64,000 nucleotides of DNA from Helicobacter_D ganmani (lineage in GTDB: Bacteria > Campylobacterota > Campylobacteria > Campylobacterales > Helicobacteraceae). The DNA is taken from NCBI RefSeq assembly GCF_965138225.1, contig NZ_CBCSAX010000010.1. One strand, written 5' to 3'. Both the position numbers and the translations under genes were made by a program. The notes beneath the pieces were generated by a model. That model was not told where the DNA came from. It did no database searches and was given only the letters and a program-made list of their open reading frames with translations. Position 1 is the first letter of the stretch, and every line of letters starts with the position of its first letter. This document shows positions 17,361 to 26,904 of this stretch, piece after piece.

Positions 17361-19222
17361 TGCCTTTAGATTCTAAATACTTAGAGATTTTGCGTCAAGA
17401 GGAATTTGACGAAGAAGATTTTGTCTCCCTAAATCATCTTGCTCAAAAAGTGCGTAACAGAATCTTAGAGGTTGTTTCTAAAAATGGCGGACATTTAAGC
17501 TCCACTTTGGGTGCAGTTGAACTCATCATTGGTATGCATTGTGTTTTTGATAATCCAAGAGACCCTTTCATCTTTGATGTAAGCCATCAAGCCTATACAC
17601 ACAAACTCCTAACAGGACGTTGGGATTCCTTTGAAACTTTGCGCCAAAAAGGCGGCATTAGTGGTTTTACTAAGCCAAGTGAAAGCAATCAAGATTATTT
17701 TATTGCTGGACATAGCTCTACCTCTATCTCTTTAGGAGTAGGAGTTGCTAAAGCCTTTTGCCTCAAAGGAGCAAGCAATATTCCTGTTGTTTTAATCGGT
17801 GATGGCTCAATGAGCGCAGGGCTAGCCTATGAAGCACTTAACGAGCTTGGTGACCGCAAATATCCTATGGTAATTATTTTGAATGACAACGAAATGAGTA
17901 TCGCAAAACCCATTGGAGCAATCAGCAAATATCTTTCACAAACAATTGCAGGAAAATTCACCCAAAACATCAAAAATAAAATCGGAAATGTTATCAATAA
18001 TATGCCCAATGCCACTTATCTTGCTAAACGATTTGAAGAGTCTATCAAGTTAATCACCCCCGGAATGCTTTTTGAGGAGCTTGGATTGGACTATATCGGA
18101 CCTATTAATGGGCATAACCTCAAAGAAATTATTGAAGCCTTGCGTCTTGCTAAAAGCATTCAAAAACCTATCGTTGTGCATGCTCAAACCCTCAAAGGCA
18201 AAGGTTATCCAATTGCGGAAGGACACTTGGAACAATGGCACGGTGTCAGCCCATTTGATAGACAAAATGGCATAGCATTAGCCAAAAATAGTAGAAAATC
18301 CCCAACACAAATCTTTTCTCAAACTTTGCTAGAAATTGCCAAAGAAGATTCCAAAGTCGTTGGAATCACTGCAGCAATGCCTAGTGGCACAGGGCTTGAT
18401 TTGCTCATCAAAACCTTTCCAGAACGTTTTTGGGATGTTGCTATAGCCGAACAACACGCAACAACACAAGCAAGTTCGCTTGCCAAAGAAGGCTTTAAAC
18501 CTTTTGTCGTGATTTATTCTACCTTTTTGCAACGTGCATTTGACCAAATCATTCACGATGTCGGCATTATGCAAATGCCTGTAAAATTTGCCATTGACCG
18601 CGCAGGAATCGTGGGAGAAGACGGAGAAACACATCAAGGTGTTTTTGATATTGCTTATTTGAATATGATTCCACATTTTGTGCTTTTTGCTCCTAGAGAC
18701 CAAGCAACTTTAGAATCTGCCGTGCATTTTGCACATCATTTTTCAAACGCACCTTGCGCCTTTAGATACCCAAGAAAATCTTTTAAGCTAGATGAAAATC
18801 TTTTTGCACCTACGCCTTTTGCGCTAGGAAAACTAGAGATTCTTAGAAATTCTCAAAGTGAAATTTTACTACTTGGTTATGGCAATGGCGTGGGACGAGC
18901 TTATGAATGTTTATTGGAATTAGAAAAACAAAATATTCTTTGTAGCCTTGTAGATTTGCGATTTGTTAAGCCATTGGATAAAGAAACATTGCTCACTCTT
19001 AGCAAAAATCATAAAAAATGGTTTATCTTTAGCGATAGTGCAAAAATTGGTGGTGTGGGACAAATTTTAAGTGCTTTCGCTCAAGAAAACAATTTGCAAA
19101 TAAAAATTCATTCGTTTGAGTTTGAAGATGATTTTATCGCACACGGCAAAGCAGAAGAAATAGAAGAGCAGTTGGGATTAGACACATCTCATCTTACACA
19201 ACAAATCTTGCAACATATATAA
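17360..19222 (+). CDS. dxs: 1-deoxy-D-xylulose-5-phosphate synthase Dxs
   Basis: 620 residues. Thiamine-diphosphate enzyme condensing pyruvate and glyceraldehyde 3-phosphate, first step of the non-mevalonate isoprenoid pathway. Visible: FDVSHQAYTHKLLTGR, the HSSTSISLGVG stretch, the ThDP/Mg loop GDGSMSAG followed by NDNEMSI, and DRAGIVGEDGETHQG in the pyrimidine domain. It is coupled to fliH by TAATG, a gene order conserved in Helicobacter and Campylobacter although the functions are unrelated. Confidence 0.98.
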   Translation: MPLDSKYLEILRQEEFDEEDFVSLNHLAQKVRNRILEVVSKNGGHLSSTLGAVELIIGMHCVFDNPRDPFIFDVSHQAYTHKLLTGRWDSFETLRQKGGISGFTKPSESNQDYFIAGHSSTSISLGVGVAKAFCLKGASNIPVVLIGDGSMSAGLAYEALNELGDRKYPMVIILNDNEMSIAKPIGAISKYLSQTIAGKFTQNIKNKIGNVINNMPNATYLAKRFEESIKLITPGMLFEELGLDYIGPINGHNLKEIIEALRLAKSIQKPIVVHAQTLKGKGYPIAEGHLEQWHGVSPFDRQNGIALAKNSRKSPTQIFSQTLLEIAKEDSKVVGITAAMPSGTGLDLLIKTFPERFWDVAIAEQHATTQASSLAKEGFKPFVVIYSTFLQRAFDQIIHDVGIMQMPVKFAIDRAGIVGEDGETHQGVFDIAYLNMIPHFVLFAPRDQATLESAVHFAHHFSNAPCAFRYPRKSFKLDENLFAPTPFALGKLEILRNSQSEILLLGYGNGVGRAYECLLELEKQNILCSLVDLRFVKPLDKETLLTLSKNHKKWFIFSDSAKIGGVGQILSAFAQENNLQIKIHSFEFEDDFIAHGKAEEIEEQLGLDTSHLTQQILQHI

Positions 19223-19231
19223 GGAAGTTTT

Positions 19232-19981
19232 ATGCACAAATTGCTTTTAGTTTTTCTCTTGGGATTGTTTGTCTATGCGCAAGATTCCATAGAAAAGGAA
19301 TCCCTGCAACCCACACAAAAAGAGGAATTTTTAAATGACTTTGAAAACGAATATAAACAACAAACTCCTGTCAAAGACCCGCTTATACGTTATAATCGCT
19401 TGATGCACAATATAAATTGGGGGATTTATGATTATGTGATTAGCCCTACATTAGACGCTTATAATTATGCTATGCCACTTGGTTTTAGACTTGGAATTTA
19501 TAACTTTTTTGACAATCTCGCCTCGCCTTTGCGATTCCTTGCCTCTTTACTTGCTGGAGAGCCAAAAGTCGCAATGGACGAACTTGGACGCTTTGCTCTT
19601 AATTCTACTGCTGGAATCTTAGGAATCTTTGATATTGCCTCACAAAATGGCTTGTATTCCCATCACAATGATTTTGGTATTACTCTTGGCAAATGGGGAA
19701 TGGGAAGCGAATTTCATCTTGTTTTGCCACTTCTTGGACCTAGCAACTTTCGCGATACATTAACCCTACCGCTTAATGCCCTAGCCTACCCCACAAACTA
19801 TATTCAACCTAGCGAACTTGCAATCGGTGCCGGTGTGCTAGAAGTAGCCAACTACTCCGCAAGACATAAGGCGACTTTAGATTCTCTCTATCAAGACTCC
19901 TTAGATAGCTATCTTTTGTTTCGTGATTCTTATGAACAAAGACGTAACGAACTTATCTTAGAAAATAAAGGAAATAAATGA
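19232..19981 (+). CDS. mlaA: MlaA/VacJ-family outer-membrane lipid-asymmetry protein
   Basis: 249 residues. MlaA removes misplaced phospholipids from the outer leaflet of the outer membrane. Family blocks: DPLIRYNRLMHNINWGIYDY, FRLGIYNFFDNL and NSTAGILGIFDIA, plus DFGITLGKWGMG and LPLLGPSNFRDT. The N-terminal signal (about 1-17, ending YAQ) has no lipobox cysteine, whereas E. coli MlaA is a lipoprotein, so this one is probably cleaved by signal peptidase I and held in the membrane by its own helices. Overlaps mlaC by four bases. Confidence 0.92.
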   Translation: MHKLLLVFLLGLFVYAQDSIEKESLQPTQKEEFLNDFENEYKQQTPVKDPLIRYNRLMHNINWGIYDYVISPTLDAYNYAMPLGFRLGIYNFFDNLASPLRFLASLLAGEPKVAMDELGRFALNSTAGILGIFDIASQNGLYSHHNDFGITLGKWGMGSEFHLVLPLLGPSNFRDTLTLPLNALAYPTNYIQPSELAIGAGVLEVANYSARHKATLDSLYQDSLDSYLLFRDSYEQRRNELILENKGNK

Positions 19982-20628
19982 CAATTTCAAAAACTTTTTA
20001 TAGAATCTTATTTGCTTTCAGCCTTTTGTTTGGAGTTTTTAATGCTTTGGCTTTTGGATTGGAATTATCCCAAATACAAAGCACAATGACGCAAAATATA
20101 CAAAAAACACTAGAAATTTTGCAAAAAAACACCACAAAAAATCCCAAAGATTCTGCAATCTCCTCTACGCAAGTAGAAAACATTGCAAAAGAAATTTTTA
20201 TAATGTTTGATTCTATTTTTGATTACAATCTTATGGCGCAACTTTCCCTCTCCAAAGATTACAAGACACTAACCAAAATTCAACAAGAGGAATACACGCA
20301 AGCTTTTGAACAGAATCTCAAAAGGAGTTTCACCGATAAATTAAGACTTTACAAAGACGAAAAACTAGAAGTGCTTGGCGGAGAACAACCCAAAAACAAT
20401 CGCTATAACTTAAAAACTTCTATGGTTTTAGATGGCAAACTCAATTATGTTATCTTTAAATTTTACGAAAAAGAGGGAGATTGGAAAATTTATGATGTAG
20501 ATATTTTGGGCATTAGCGTGATTCAAACTTATCGTTCCCAATTTAGCGATATTCTAGCACATAGTGATTTCCAAACCTTGCTTGCCAAACTCAAAAGTGA
20601 AATTACCTTTGAATCCCCAAAACAATAA
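19978..20628 (+). CDS. mlaC: MlaC-family periplasmic phospholipid carrier (Tgt2/HpnM)
   Basis: 216 residues with a signal peptide (about 1-27, ending in ALAFG). The body contains the ttg2D/MlaC features: IFDYNLMAQLSLSKDYKTL, helical LTKIQQEEYTQAFEQNLKRSF, and a beta-sheet end with WKIYDVDILGISVIQTYRSQF. MlaC ferries phospholipids between membranes. The ATG overlaps the mlaA stop (ATGA). The RND gene begins inside or right after the 3' end. Confidence 0.93.
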   Translation: MTISKTFYRILFAFSLLFGVFNALAFGLELSQIQSTMTQNIQKTLEILQKNTTKNPKDSAISSTQVENIAKEIFIMFDSIFDYNLMAQLSLSKDYKTLTKIQQEEYTQAFEQNLKRSFTDKLRLYKDEKLEVLGGEQPKNNRYNLKTSMVLDGKLNYVIFKFYEKEGDWKIYDVDILGISVIQTYRSQFSDILAHSDFQTLLAKLKSEITFESPKQ

Positions 20629-23044
20629 TTTGTTTTTGCGATTCTACCGCGCAATTTTAAATGCTCCAAAACTTACACTCACCTTTTGTGCGATAATTTT
20701 TTTTGTTTTTGGCTTTTTCGCACTTAAATTACCCATTGATGCAAGTTCGGATAGTTTGATACTAGAAAATGACAAAGATTTTAAAACTTACGATTCTATT
20801 ATCAAAAATTACACTACACAAGATTTTCTTATTTTGGCTTTAAGTCCAAAAAAAGGAGATGTTTTTCATCACGACTTCTTGACAACCCTGCAAAACCTTA
20901 CCAACGATTTAAAACAGATTCCACAAATAGATGGAATCTTGAGTATTCTCAATGCGCCCTTACTTAAAAGTGCACCAAATTTAGAGCTACAAGAATCCCT
21001 CAAGGCAAATCTTACCCTACTTTCTGTGCAAACGGATTTTGAATTAGCAAAACAAGAAATCCTCCATCACCCCTTTTATACGCAAAATCTCATTTCCAAA
21101 GACCTTAAAACAGCGGGAATTTTAATCTATCTCAAAAACAATACGCGCTTAGAACAATTAAGAGAGCTTAAAAATACCGAAACAAACGAATCCCAAAAGC
21201 AAGAAATCCAAAAACTCATTGAGCAAGAAAAAGGGAAAGTTCAAACACAAAATGACGCAACCATTACGATGCTCAAAAATCTGCAAAACAAATATGAGGG
21301 CTTGCAAATTGGTGGAATCACACTGATTGCTAGTGATATGATTGCCTATGTGAAATCCGACCTCATCACCTATGGGACAAGCCTTAGCGTGATTTTGGCT
21401 TTGATGCTTTGGGTATTTTTTGGGCATTTGCGATTCGTTTTTTTGACGCTTCTTATTTGTCTTTTTACCCTCGTAGTCAGCAGTGGAATCTTTGCCGCAT
21501 TTGGGTTTAAAATTACGGTGGTTTCCTCTAATTATGTTTCTTTGTTGCTCATTATCAATGTTTCTTTGGTTGTGCATTTAATCGTAGCCTATTTAGAGTT
21601 TTATTCCAAATTTCCTAAAGCTTCGCAAAAAAATCTCCTCTATGCGACGCTTTTAACTAAACAAATGCCAAGTTTTTTTGCAGCTTTTACAACAATGATT
21701 GGCTTTCTTAGCCTTATTTATTCCAATATTTTACCCATTATCCATTTGGGTATTGTGATGAGTCTTGGTGTGAGCGTTGCACTGCTCTTTACCTTTGTGC
21801 TATTTGCAAGCGTTTCAGCTCTCTTAGATAAGCCAAAACATACCACAAAACTTTCTACAAGACAGCAAAGATTCTTAGAATTTTGTGCCAATCTAGCAAT
21901 CCGCAAGTCAAAAATGATTTATTTCTTTGCGATTCTTTGCGTTGCCTTCAGTCTTTATGGAATCCAAAACCTAAAAGTTGAAAACAGCTTTGTAAATTAC
22001 TTTAAAGATTCTAGCCAAATCAAACAAGGCTTACTCAAAATTGATAAAGATTTGGGTGGCACGGTGCCTTTGGAGATTCTCCTTACCTTTCCAAGCAAAA
22101 TAACACAATCCTCAATAGACGATGAATTTGAAGCAGAATTTAACTCACTAGAATCGCAAGACACTTATTGGTTTGATAGCCAAAAACTAAGATTAGCCAA
22201 AATCGTGCATAACTACTTAGAGGACAATCCTTATGCTGGCTCTGTTTTAAGCTTGCATAGTTTGGTACGCCTAATAGGCAATCTAGGAATTAACGCTGAT
22301 GATTGGACGATTGCATTTCTCTATAAAAATGCACGGGACACTCTTAAAGCGCAAATTTTCACGCCTTATGCAAATTTAGAGCAAAATCAATTACGTTTTG
22401 TTCTGCGCACTTTTGATTCCAATCCCACCCTAAAGCGCAATGACTTTATTATTCAAATCCGCAAAGATTTAGAATCCTTGCTACAAAATGAAAAAGTGCA
22501 AGTGCAAGTCAATGGTGTAATGGTTTTGTATAATAACTTACTCCAAAACCTTATTTCCTCGCAGGTGGATACTTTGAGCTTTGTGATTGGAATTATCTTC
22601 CTAGTTTTTTTGTGGATTTTTAGAAATCTCAAGCTTGCCATTATTGCGCTTTTAACTAATATTCTTCCTTTGAGCGCAATTTTTGGAATCTTAGGCATTA
22701 GTGGGATTCCATTAGACCTTATGGGGGTTACGATTGCCGCAATCTCCCTTGGGATTGGCGTAGATGATGTAATTCATTACATTCATCGCTTTAAGGCAGA
22801 AATCAAGAATCATTCCCTCCAAGACGCGATTTTGGAATCTCACGATTCTATTGGAAGTGCAATGTATTACACGACTTTCATTATTGTGGTGGGTTTTTGT
22901 GCGATGATGAGCAGTAATTTTATCCCTACAATTTATTTTGGATTCCTCACCACCCTTGTAATGTTGCTTATGTTACTTAGCGCACTTCTCTTACTTCCTG
23001 CCCTACTCAATAGTTTTTGCAAAATAAGCGCATTACGATTCTAA
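20564..23044 (+). CDS. RND-superfamily (MMPL/HpnN-type) exporter
   Basis: Up to 826 residues, about twelve membrane helices: one at about 28-45, five between 255 and 430, one near 450 and five between 665 and 815, separated by two large periplasmic loops, the MMPL/HpnN layout. The periplasmic start LKLPIDASSDSLILENDKDF is typical of the family. The GTG at 20564 lies 65 bases inside mlaC; TTG codons at 20609 or 20630, next to the mlaC stop, give a more compact start and are equally possible. mlaA-mlaC-RND matches the Campylobacter jejuni Cj1371-1373 arrangement as I remember it, so it probably energises MlaC-dependent lipid transport in place of MlaBDEF. Confidence 0.85.
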   Translation: MISKPCLPNSKVKLPLNPQNNNLFLRFYRAILNAPKLTLTFCAIIFFVFGFFALKLPIDASSDSLILENDKDFKTYDSIIKNYTTQDFLILALSPKKGDVFHHDFLTTLQNLTNDLKQIPQIDGILSILNAPLLKSAPNLELQESLKANLTLLSVQTDFELAKQEILHHPFYTQNLISKDLKTAGILIYLKNNTRLEQLRELKNTETNESQKQEIQKLIEQEKGKVQTQNDATITMLKNLQNKYEGLQIGGITLIASDMIAYVKSDLITYGTSLSVILALMLWVFFGHLRFVFLTLLICLFTLVVSSGIFAAFGFKITVVSSNYVSLLLIINVSLVVHLIVAYLEFYSKFPKASQKNLLYATLLTKQMPSFFAAFTTMIGFLSLIYSNILPIIHLGIVMSLGVSVALLFTFVLFASVSALLDKPKHTTKLSTRQQRFLEFCANLAIRKSKMIYFFAILCVAFSLYGIQNLKVENSFVNYFKDSSQIKQGLLKIDKDLGGTVPLEILLTFPSKITQSSIDDEFEAEFNSLESQDTYWFDSQKLRLAKIVHNYLEDNPYAGSVLSLHSLVRLIGNLGINADDWTIAFLYKNARDTLKAQIFTPYANLEQNQLRFVLRTFDSNPTLKRNDFIIQIRKDLESLLQNEKVQVQVNGVMVLYNNLLQNLISSQVDTLSFVIGIIFLVFLWIFRNLKLAIIALLTNILPLSAIFGILGISGIPLDLMGVTIAAISLGIGVDDVIHYIHRFKAEIKNHSLQDAILESHDSIGSAMYYTTFIIVVGFCAMMSSNFIPTIYFGFLTTLVMLLMLLSALLLLPALLNSFCKISALRF

Positions 23045-23082
23045 TAAATTCTAATTTCAATTTTCTCACAAAGGGTTAAAAA

Positions 23083-24666
23083 TTACAAAAACTCATAATG
23101 CTCAAGATTTAAAACTACATCTTGATTATATTTATCCCATTGCAACGAATAAATACAGCCGATTTTCTGCCCTACATTTTCTCGCAAATCCTTAAAAAAC
23201 GCCAAGCCATTATGCCTTGCTCCATTCTCTTGCAATTTCACATTACTATGTCCTGCACCAAAATAACGCACATCAACAATCTGCGCTTCTGTATAGAATC
23301 TAGGCAAAAGATTGTCTTGCCCAAAAGGCTCAAAATCCTGAATCATTCTAAACAAATCCTTACGGACTAAATCCAAAGGTAATCTACCTAGCACTTCTTT
23401 AAAGCGCATTTCTTGCATAGGAATGCCCTGCTGATACTGAAACTTCATTAATTGCATTCTAAAGCTTTCTAAATTTTCCAGTCTTAAGCTCAATCCCGCT
23501 GCACCAATATGTCCGCCAAAAGCTATCAAATATTCCTTATTGGCTTCTAAAACCTGCATACAATCCACGCTCACAGAGCGCATACTACCTTTTAAGATTC
23601 CGTCTTTTAAAGTCAAAACAATACTAGGCTTCAAAAAATCCTCACTTAATCGCGCAGCAATAATGCCAATAATCCCTTCGTGCCAAGATTCTTTAAATAC
23701 CAAAACAAAAGGCAACTCTTGAGAGTTTTTTTGCGCAAGAAACATTTCTTTTGCCTCTTCGTAAATTGTATTTTGCAAGCTTTTGCGCTTAGCATTTAAA
23801 TCTAACAATTTTTTAAGATATTGTTTGGATTCTGAAAACTTATCTGTAACTAAAAAACGATAAGACAAAAGAGCGTGCTCCATTCTACCCGCACAATTCA
23901 GCAAGGGTGCAATATAATAGCTAATTAATTGCGCGTCCAAATTGTATTTTGAAAAATGTTCCCTCAAGTGAATCAATGCAATTCTTTGACTTTGACGCAA
24001 GACTTCTAAGCCCTTTTTAAGCAACACGCGATTGATTCCACGCAATGGCATCACATCGCTTACAATCGCAAGTGCCAACAAATCCAAAAATTCTACCATC
24101 TGCACTTTTAACTTCATTTCATCTTTTAGCGCAGCGCATAAATACCACGCCACACACGCGCCGCAGATTTCAGGCTCTGGAAAATCATTAGAGAGTTTAG
24201 GATTGCAAATCAATGCCTCCGGTAATTCCTCTTGTGGCGTATGATGGTCTGTAATAATGAGCTCAATCCCCCTTTCTTGACAGATTTTTGCTGCCTCTAT
24301 TGCATTGATTCCATTATCCACGGTAATAATCATATCGCAATCTAGTCGCGCAATAATCGTTGAAGACAATCCATAGCCATCTGAAAAACGATTAGGAATC
24401 TCAATCTCTATTTTGTAATGCAGTTTTTTAAAAAATTCATAAAGAATTGCGCAAGATACCACGCCATCTACATCATAATCCCCCACAACAACAATTTTTT
24501 GATTTTGGTGGATTGCTTGTGCAATCTTTTTCGCAATTTCCGATAAATTTTTGAGCTTTTGGGGTAAAGGTAAATCCTTTAAACTCATAATCGTATCGTC
24601 TCGGAAACGTTCGGATAGTTTTGAGTGGATTGTTTCTTTGGTTAGCAAATCTAAATGTGGAATCAA
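23083..24666 (-). CDS. recJ: Single-stranded-DNA-specific exonuclease RecJ
   Basis: 527 residues, DHH/DHHA1 phosphoesterase. RecJ degrades single-stranded DNA 5' to 3' in recombination and repair. Visible catalytic motifs: VVVGDYDVDGVV (motif I), MIITVDNGIN (motif II), IITDHHTPQE (DHH motif III), and GGHIGAAGLSL in the DHHA1 domain. Length is near the 530-580 of the family. It overlaps pyrG by four bases. Confidence 0.96.
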   Translation of the reverse strand: MIPHLDLLTKETIHSKLSERFRDDTIMSLKDLPLPQKLKNLSEIAKKIAQAIHQNQKIVVVGDYDVDGVVSCAILYEFFKKLHYKIEIEIPNRFSDGYGLSSTIIARLDCDMIITVDNGINAIEAAKICQERGIELIITDHHTPQEELPEALICNPKLSNDFPEPEICGACVAWYLCAALKDEMKLKVQMVEFLDLLALAIVSDVMPLRGINRVLLKKGLEVLRQSQRIALIHLREHFSKYNLDAQLISYYIAPLLNCAGRMEHALLSYRFLVTDKFSESKQYLKKLLDLNAKRKSLQNTIYEEAKEMFLAQKNSQELPFVLVFKESWHEGIIGIIAARLSEDFLKPSIVLTLKDGILKGSMRSVSVDCMQVLEANKEYLIAFGGHIGAAGLSLRLENLESFRMQLMKFQYQQGIPMQEMRFKEVLGRLPLDLVRKDLFRMIQDFEPFGQDNLLPRFYTEAQIVDVRYFGAGHSNVKLQENGARHNGLAFFKDLRENVGQKIGCIYSLQWDKYNQDVVLNLEHYEFL

Positions 24667-26312
24667 AGAGAATCTTTAAGAGCGTATTTTAAGGATTGTT
24701 TAATAAATTCTAAAATTACCAAATTGGGTGCTTGCAAGCGGGAAGTAAATTCTGGGTGGAATTGCACCGCAACAAACCAAGTATGTTCTTTTAGCTCAAT
24801 TGCTTCAATTAAGCCTTTGCTCTCGCCGCTTACAATCATACCTTGCGATTCTAGCTTAGAGCGATAATTGGGATTTGCCTCATAACGATGTCTGTGTCGC
24901 TCTTTGACTATCTTTTGTCCTCCATAAGCAGCTTGCAATTTACTGCCCTCTTTTGTATGACATTCGTATTCTCCCAAGCGCATTGTGCCTCCCATAGGCG
25001 AAGTATGTGTGCGAATCTGCTCCTTGCCTTGCTGGTCAATGAAGTTCTCAATCAAATAGATTGCAGGCTCTTTTGTATTTGGGTTAAATTCCATAGAATC
25101 CGCATCGCTAATCCCAAGCACATTGCGACAAAACTCCAAAATCGCCAATTGCATTCCCAAGCAAATCCCAAGAAATGGAATCTGATGGATTCGCGCAAAC
25201 TCTATGGCTTTCATCTTTCCGACAATCCCTCTTTCACCAAAACCACCGGGTACAAGGATTCCATTCACATATTTAAGACTATTAAGAGCCTCCTCGCTTT
25301 TCTCTAGCTCCTCACTATCAATCCATTGAATATTCACTTTTGTATCTAGATTCGCTCCCGCGTGAATTAACGCCTCCGTGAGCGATTTGTAGGATTCTTT
25401 CAAAGTTAAATATTTCCCTACAAATGCGATAGTTACTTCATTTTGTGGTGCTAAAATTTGCTTAACAAGCAAATCCCATTCTTTCATATCAGGCTTAAAT
25501 TCAGGCAACTTTAAAAATCTAGCAATAGGCACTAGCATTCCCTCTTTGAGAAAATTCAGTGGCATTTGATAAATGCTTTTAGCATCTTGTGCCATAATCA
25601 CGCAATCATAATCTACATCACAACTCATAGAAAGCTTATTTTTTAATTCTTTTGGAATCTCCTTTTCTGTGCGTGCAATAATAATTTGTGGCGTGATTCC
25701 GATTCTGCGCAACTCTTGCACGCTATGCTGTGTCGGCTTTGTCTTTAACTCACCTGCCGCACGAATTAATGGAATCAAAGTTACATGCAAACTAATCACG
25801 CGTTCGATTCCATATTCGTGCTTCATTTCACGCATTGCTTCTAAGAAAGGTAAGCCTTCAATATCCCCAACGGTGCCGCCTAACTCAACAACGAGAATCT
25901 CTTTTCCCTCACCCGCTAATCGGATTCTATGTTTAATCTCATCTACAATATGAGGAATCACTTGAATCGTTTTTCCCAAATATCCACCCTTGCGCTCTCT
26001 ATCAATCACGCTTAAATAAACTTGCCCTGTTGTAAAATTGTTTTTAGAAGAAAAATTCATATTCAAGAATCTTTCATAATGTCCGATGTCCAAATCTGTT
26101 TCCGCACCATCTTGGGTTACAAAAACCTCTCCGTGCTCTAGCGGACTCATTGTTCCGGGATCTACATTGATATAAGGGTCAATCTTTAAGATTCCAACTT
26201 CAAAACCAGAATTTTTAAGCAAAGTTGCAATGGAAGACGATGTGATTCCTTTGCCTAACGAACTTAAGACGCCACCGGTTACAAAGATATATTTTGTTTC
26301 AAATTTGGACAT
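24663..26312 (-). CDS. pyrG: CTP synthase PyrG
   Basis: 549 residues. It makes CTP from UTP, ATP and glutamine. Synthetase domain begins with the ATP loop GGVLSSLGKGITSSS; the C-terminal glutaminase has the nucleophile motif GICLGMQ and the FHPEF histidine-glutamate pair. Length and domains are standard. It is the first gene of the pyrG-recJ unit. Confidence 0.98.
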   Translation of the reverse strand: MSKFETKYIFVTGGVLSSLGKGITSSSIATLLKNSGFEVGILKIDPYINVDPGTMSPLEHGEVFVTQDGAETDLDIGHYERFLNMNFSSKNNFTTGQVYLSVIDRERKGGYLGKTIQVIPHIVDEIKHRIRLAGEGKEILVVELGGTVGDIEGLPFLEAMREMKHEYGIERVISLHVTLIPLIRAAGELKTKPTQHSVQELRRIGITPQIIIARTEKEIPKELKNKLSMSCDVDYDCVIMAQDAKSIYQMPLNFLKEGMLVPIARFLKLPEFKPDMKEWDLLVKQILAPQNEVTIAFVGKYLTLKESYKSLTEALIHAGANLDTKVNIQWIDSEELEKSEEALNSLKYVNGILVPGGFGERGIVGKMKAIEFARIHQIPFLGICLGMQLAILEFCRNVLGISDADSMEFNPNTKEPAIYLIENFIDQQGKEQIRTHTSPMGGTMRLGEYECHTKEGSKLQAAYGGQKIVKERHRHRYEANPNYRSKLESQGMIVSGESKGLIEAIELKEHTWFVAVQFHPEFTSRLQAPNLVILEFIKQSLKYALKDSL

Positions 26313-26338
26313 TACAAACCTCTAAAAATTAAAATGTT

Positions 26339-26344
26339 ATTATA
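26339..26344 (-). promoter_or_regulatory. Candidate -10 element for pyrG-recJ
   Basis: Reads TATAAT on the minus strand, 27 bases upstream of the pyrG ATG. The upstream DNA is A/T-rich and shows no clear -35. Confidence 0.5.
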
Positions 26345-26399
26345 CTTTTAAGCAAGTTAATTTTTGCTTTTTACAGGCATTCGCAAAGAACTTTCCGCT

Positions 26400-26756
26400 T
26401 TAAGTTGAACGAATTTCTCTATTTTTCTTGCCCCATTCACACATAGAATCCAAAATAGGAATCAATGTCTCCCCTCTTGCAGAGAGGCGATACTCTACCT
26501 TTGGTGGAATCTGTGGATATTCTTTGCGTTCTATTAATTTATCTCGTTCAAGCTCTTTAAGCGCATTGGTTAATGTTTTAAACGAAACTCCCTGCAAATA
26601 ACGTTTCATCTCATTATATCGCACAACCTCAAAACGAAAAAGACAATACAGAATACTCATTTTATATTTCCCCGCAATCAGTGAAAGAGTATAGGCAAAG
26701 GGTGAATCTTTTAAGCATAAATCGTGTGAAAGTTGTGTAGGACAAGTGTTTTGCAT
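26400..26756 (-). CDS. HxlR-family winged-helix transcriptional regulator
   Basis: 118 residues. HxlR/MarR-like DNA-binding fold with 'LSLIAGKYKMSILYCLF', the recognition region YNEMKRYLQGVSFKTLTNALKELERD, and wing YPQIPPKVEYRLSARG. Cysteines at positions 4 and 12 of the N-terminus and at Cys110 could act as redox sensors as in YodB/HypR-type members. It is divergent from the mdaB-like quinone reductase across 148 bases, a common arrangement in which HxlR controls the reductase in response to electrophiles or oxidants. Confidence 0.9.
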   Translation of the reverse strand: MQNTCPTQLSHDLCLKDSPFAYTLSLIAGKYKMSILYCLFRFEVVRYNEMKRYLQGVSFKTLTNALKELERDKLIERKEYPQIPPKVEYRLSARGETLIPILDSMCEWGKKNREIRST

Positions 26757-26783
26757 TTTTATTCCTAAATTTTTTAAGAAATT

Positions 26784-26805
26784 ATACTCTCTTTTTAGTG
26801 AGTAT
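26784..26805. promoter_or_regulatory. Candidate HxlR operator (inverted repeat)
   Basis: ATACTC...GAGTAT: 6-base perfect arms, extended by matching CT/AG pairs, over 22 bases in the hxlR-mdaB divergent region. A shorter palindrome GTATCATAC overlaps its right end (26802-26810). The position in front of hxlR fits autoregulation and control of mdaB, inferred from location only. Confidence 0.45.
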
Positions 26806-26904
26806 CATACTTTAATTTTCGTATTGCACTTATTTAAAGTTTAATTTATAATTCTTAAGAATTTTTGCGCAAGATTCTTAAATAAAATTTTAAAAGGAGT
26901 AAAA

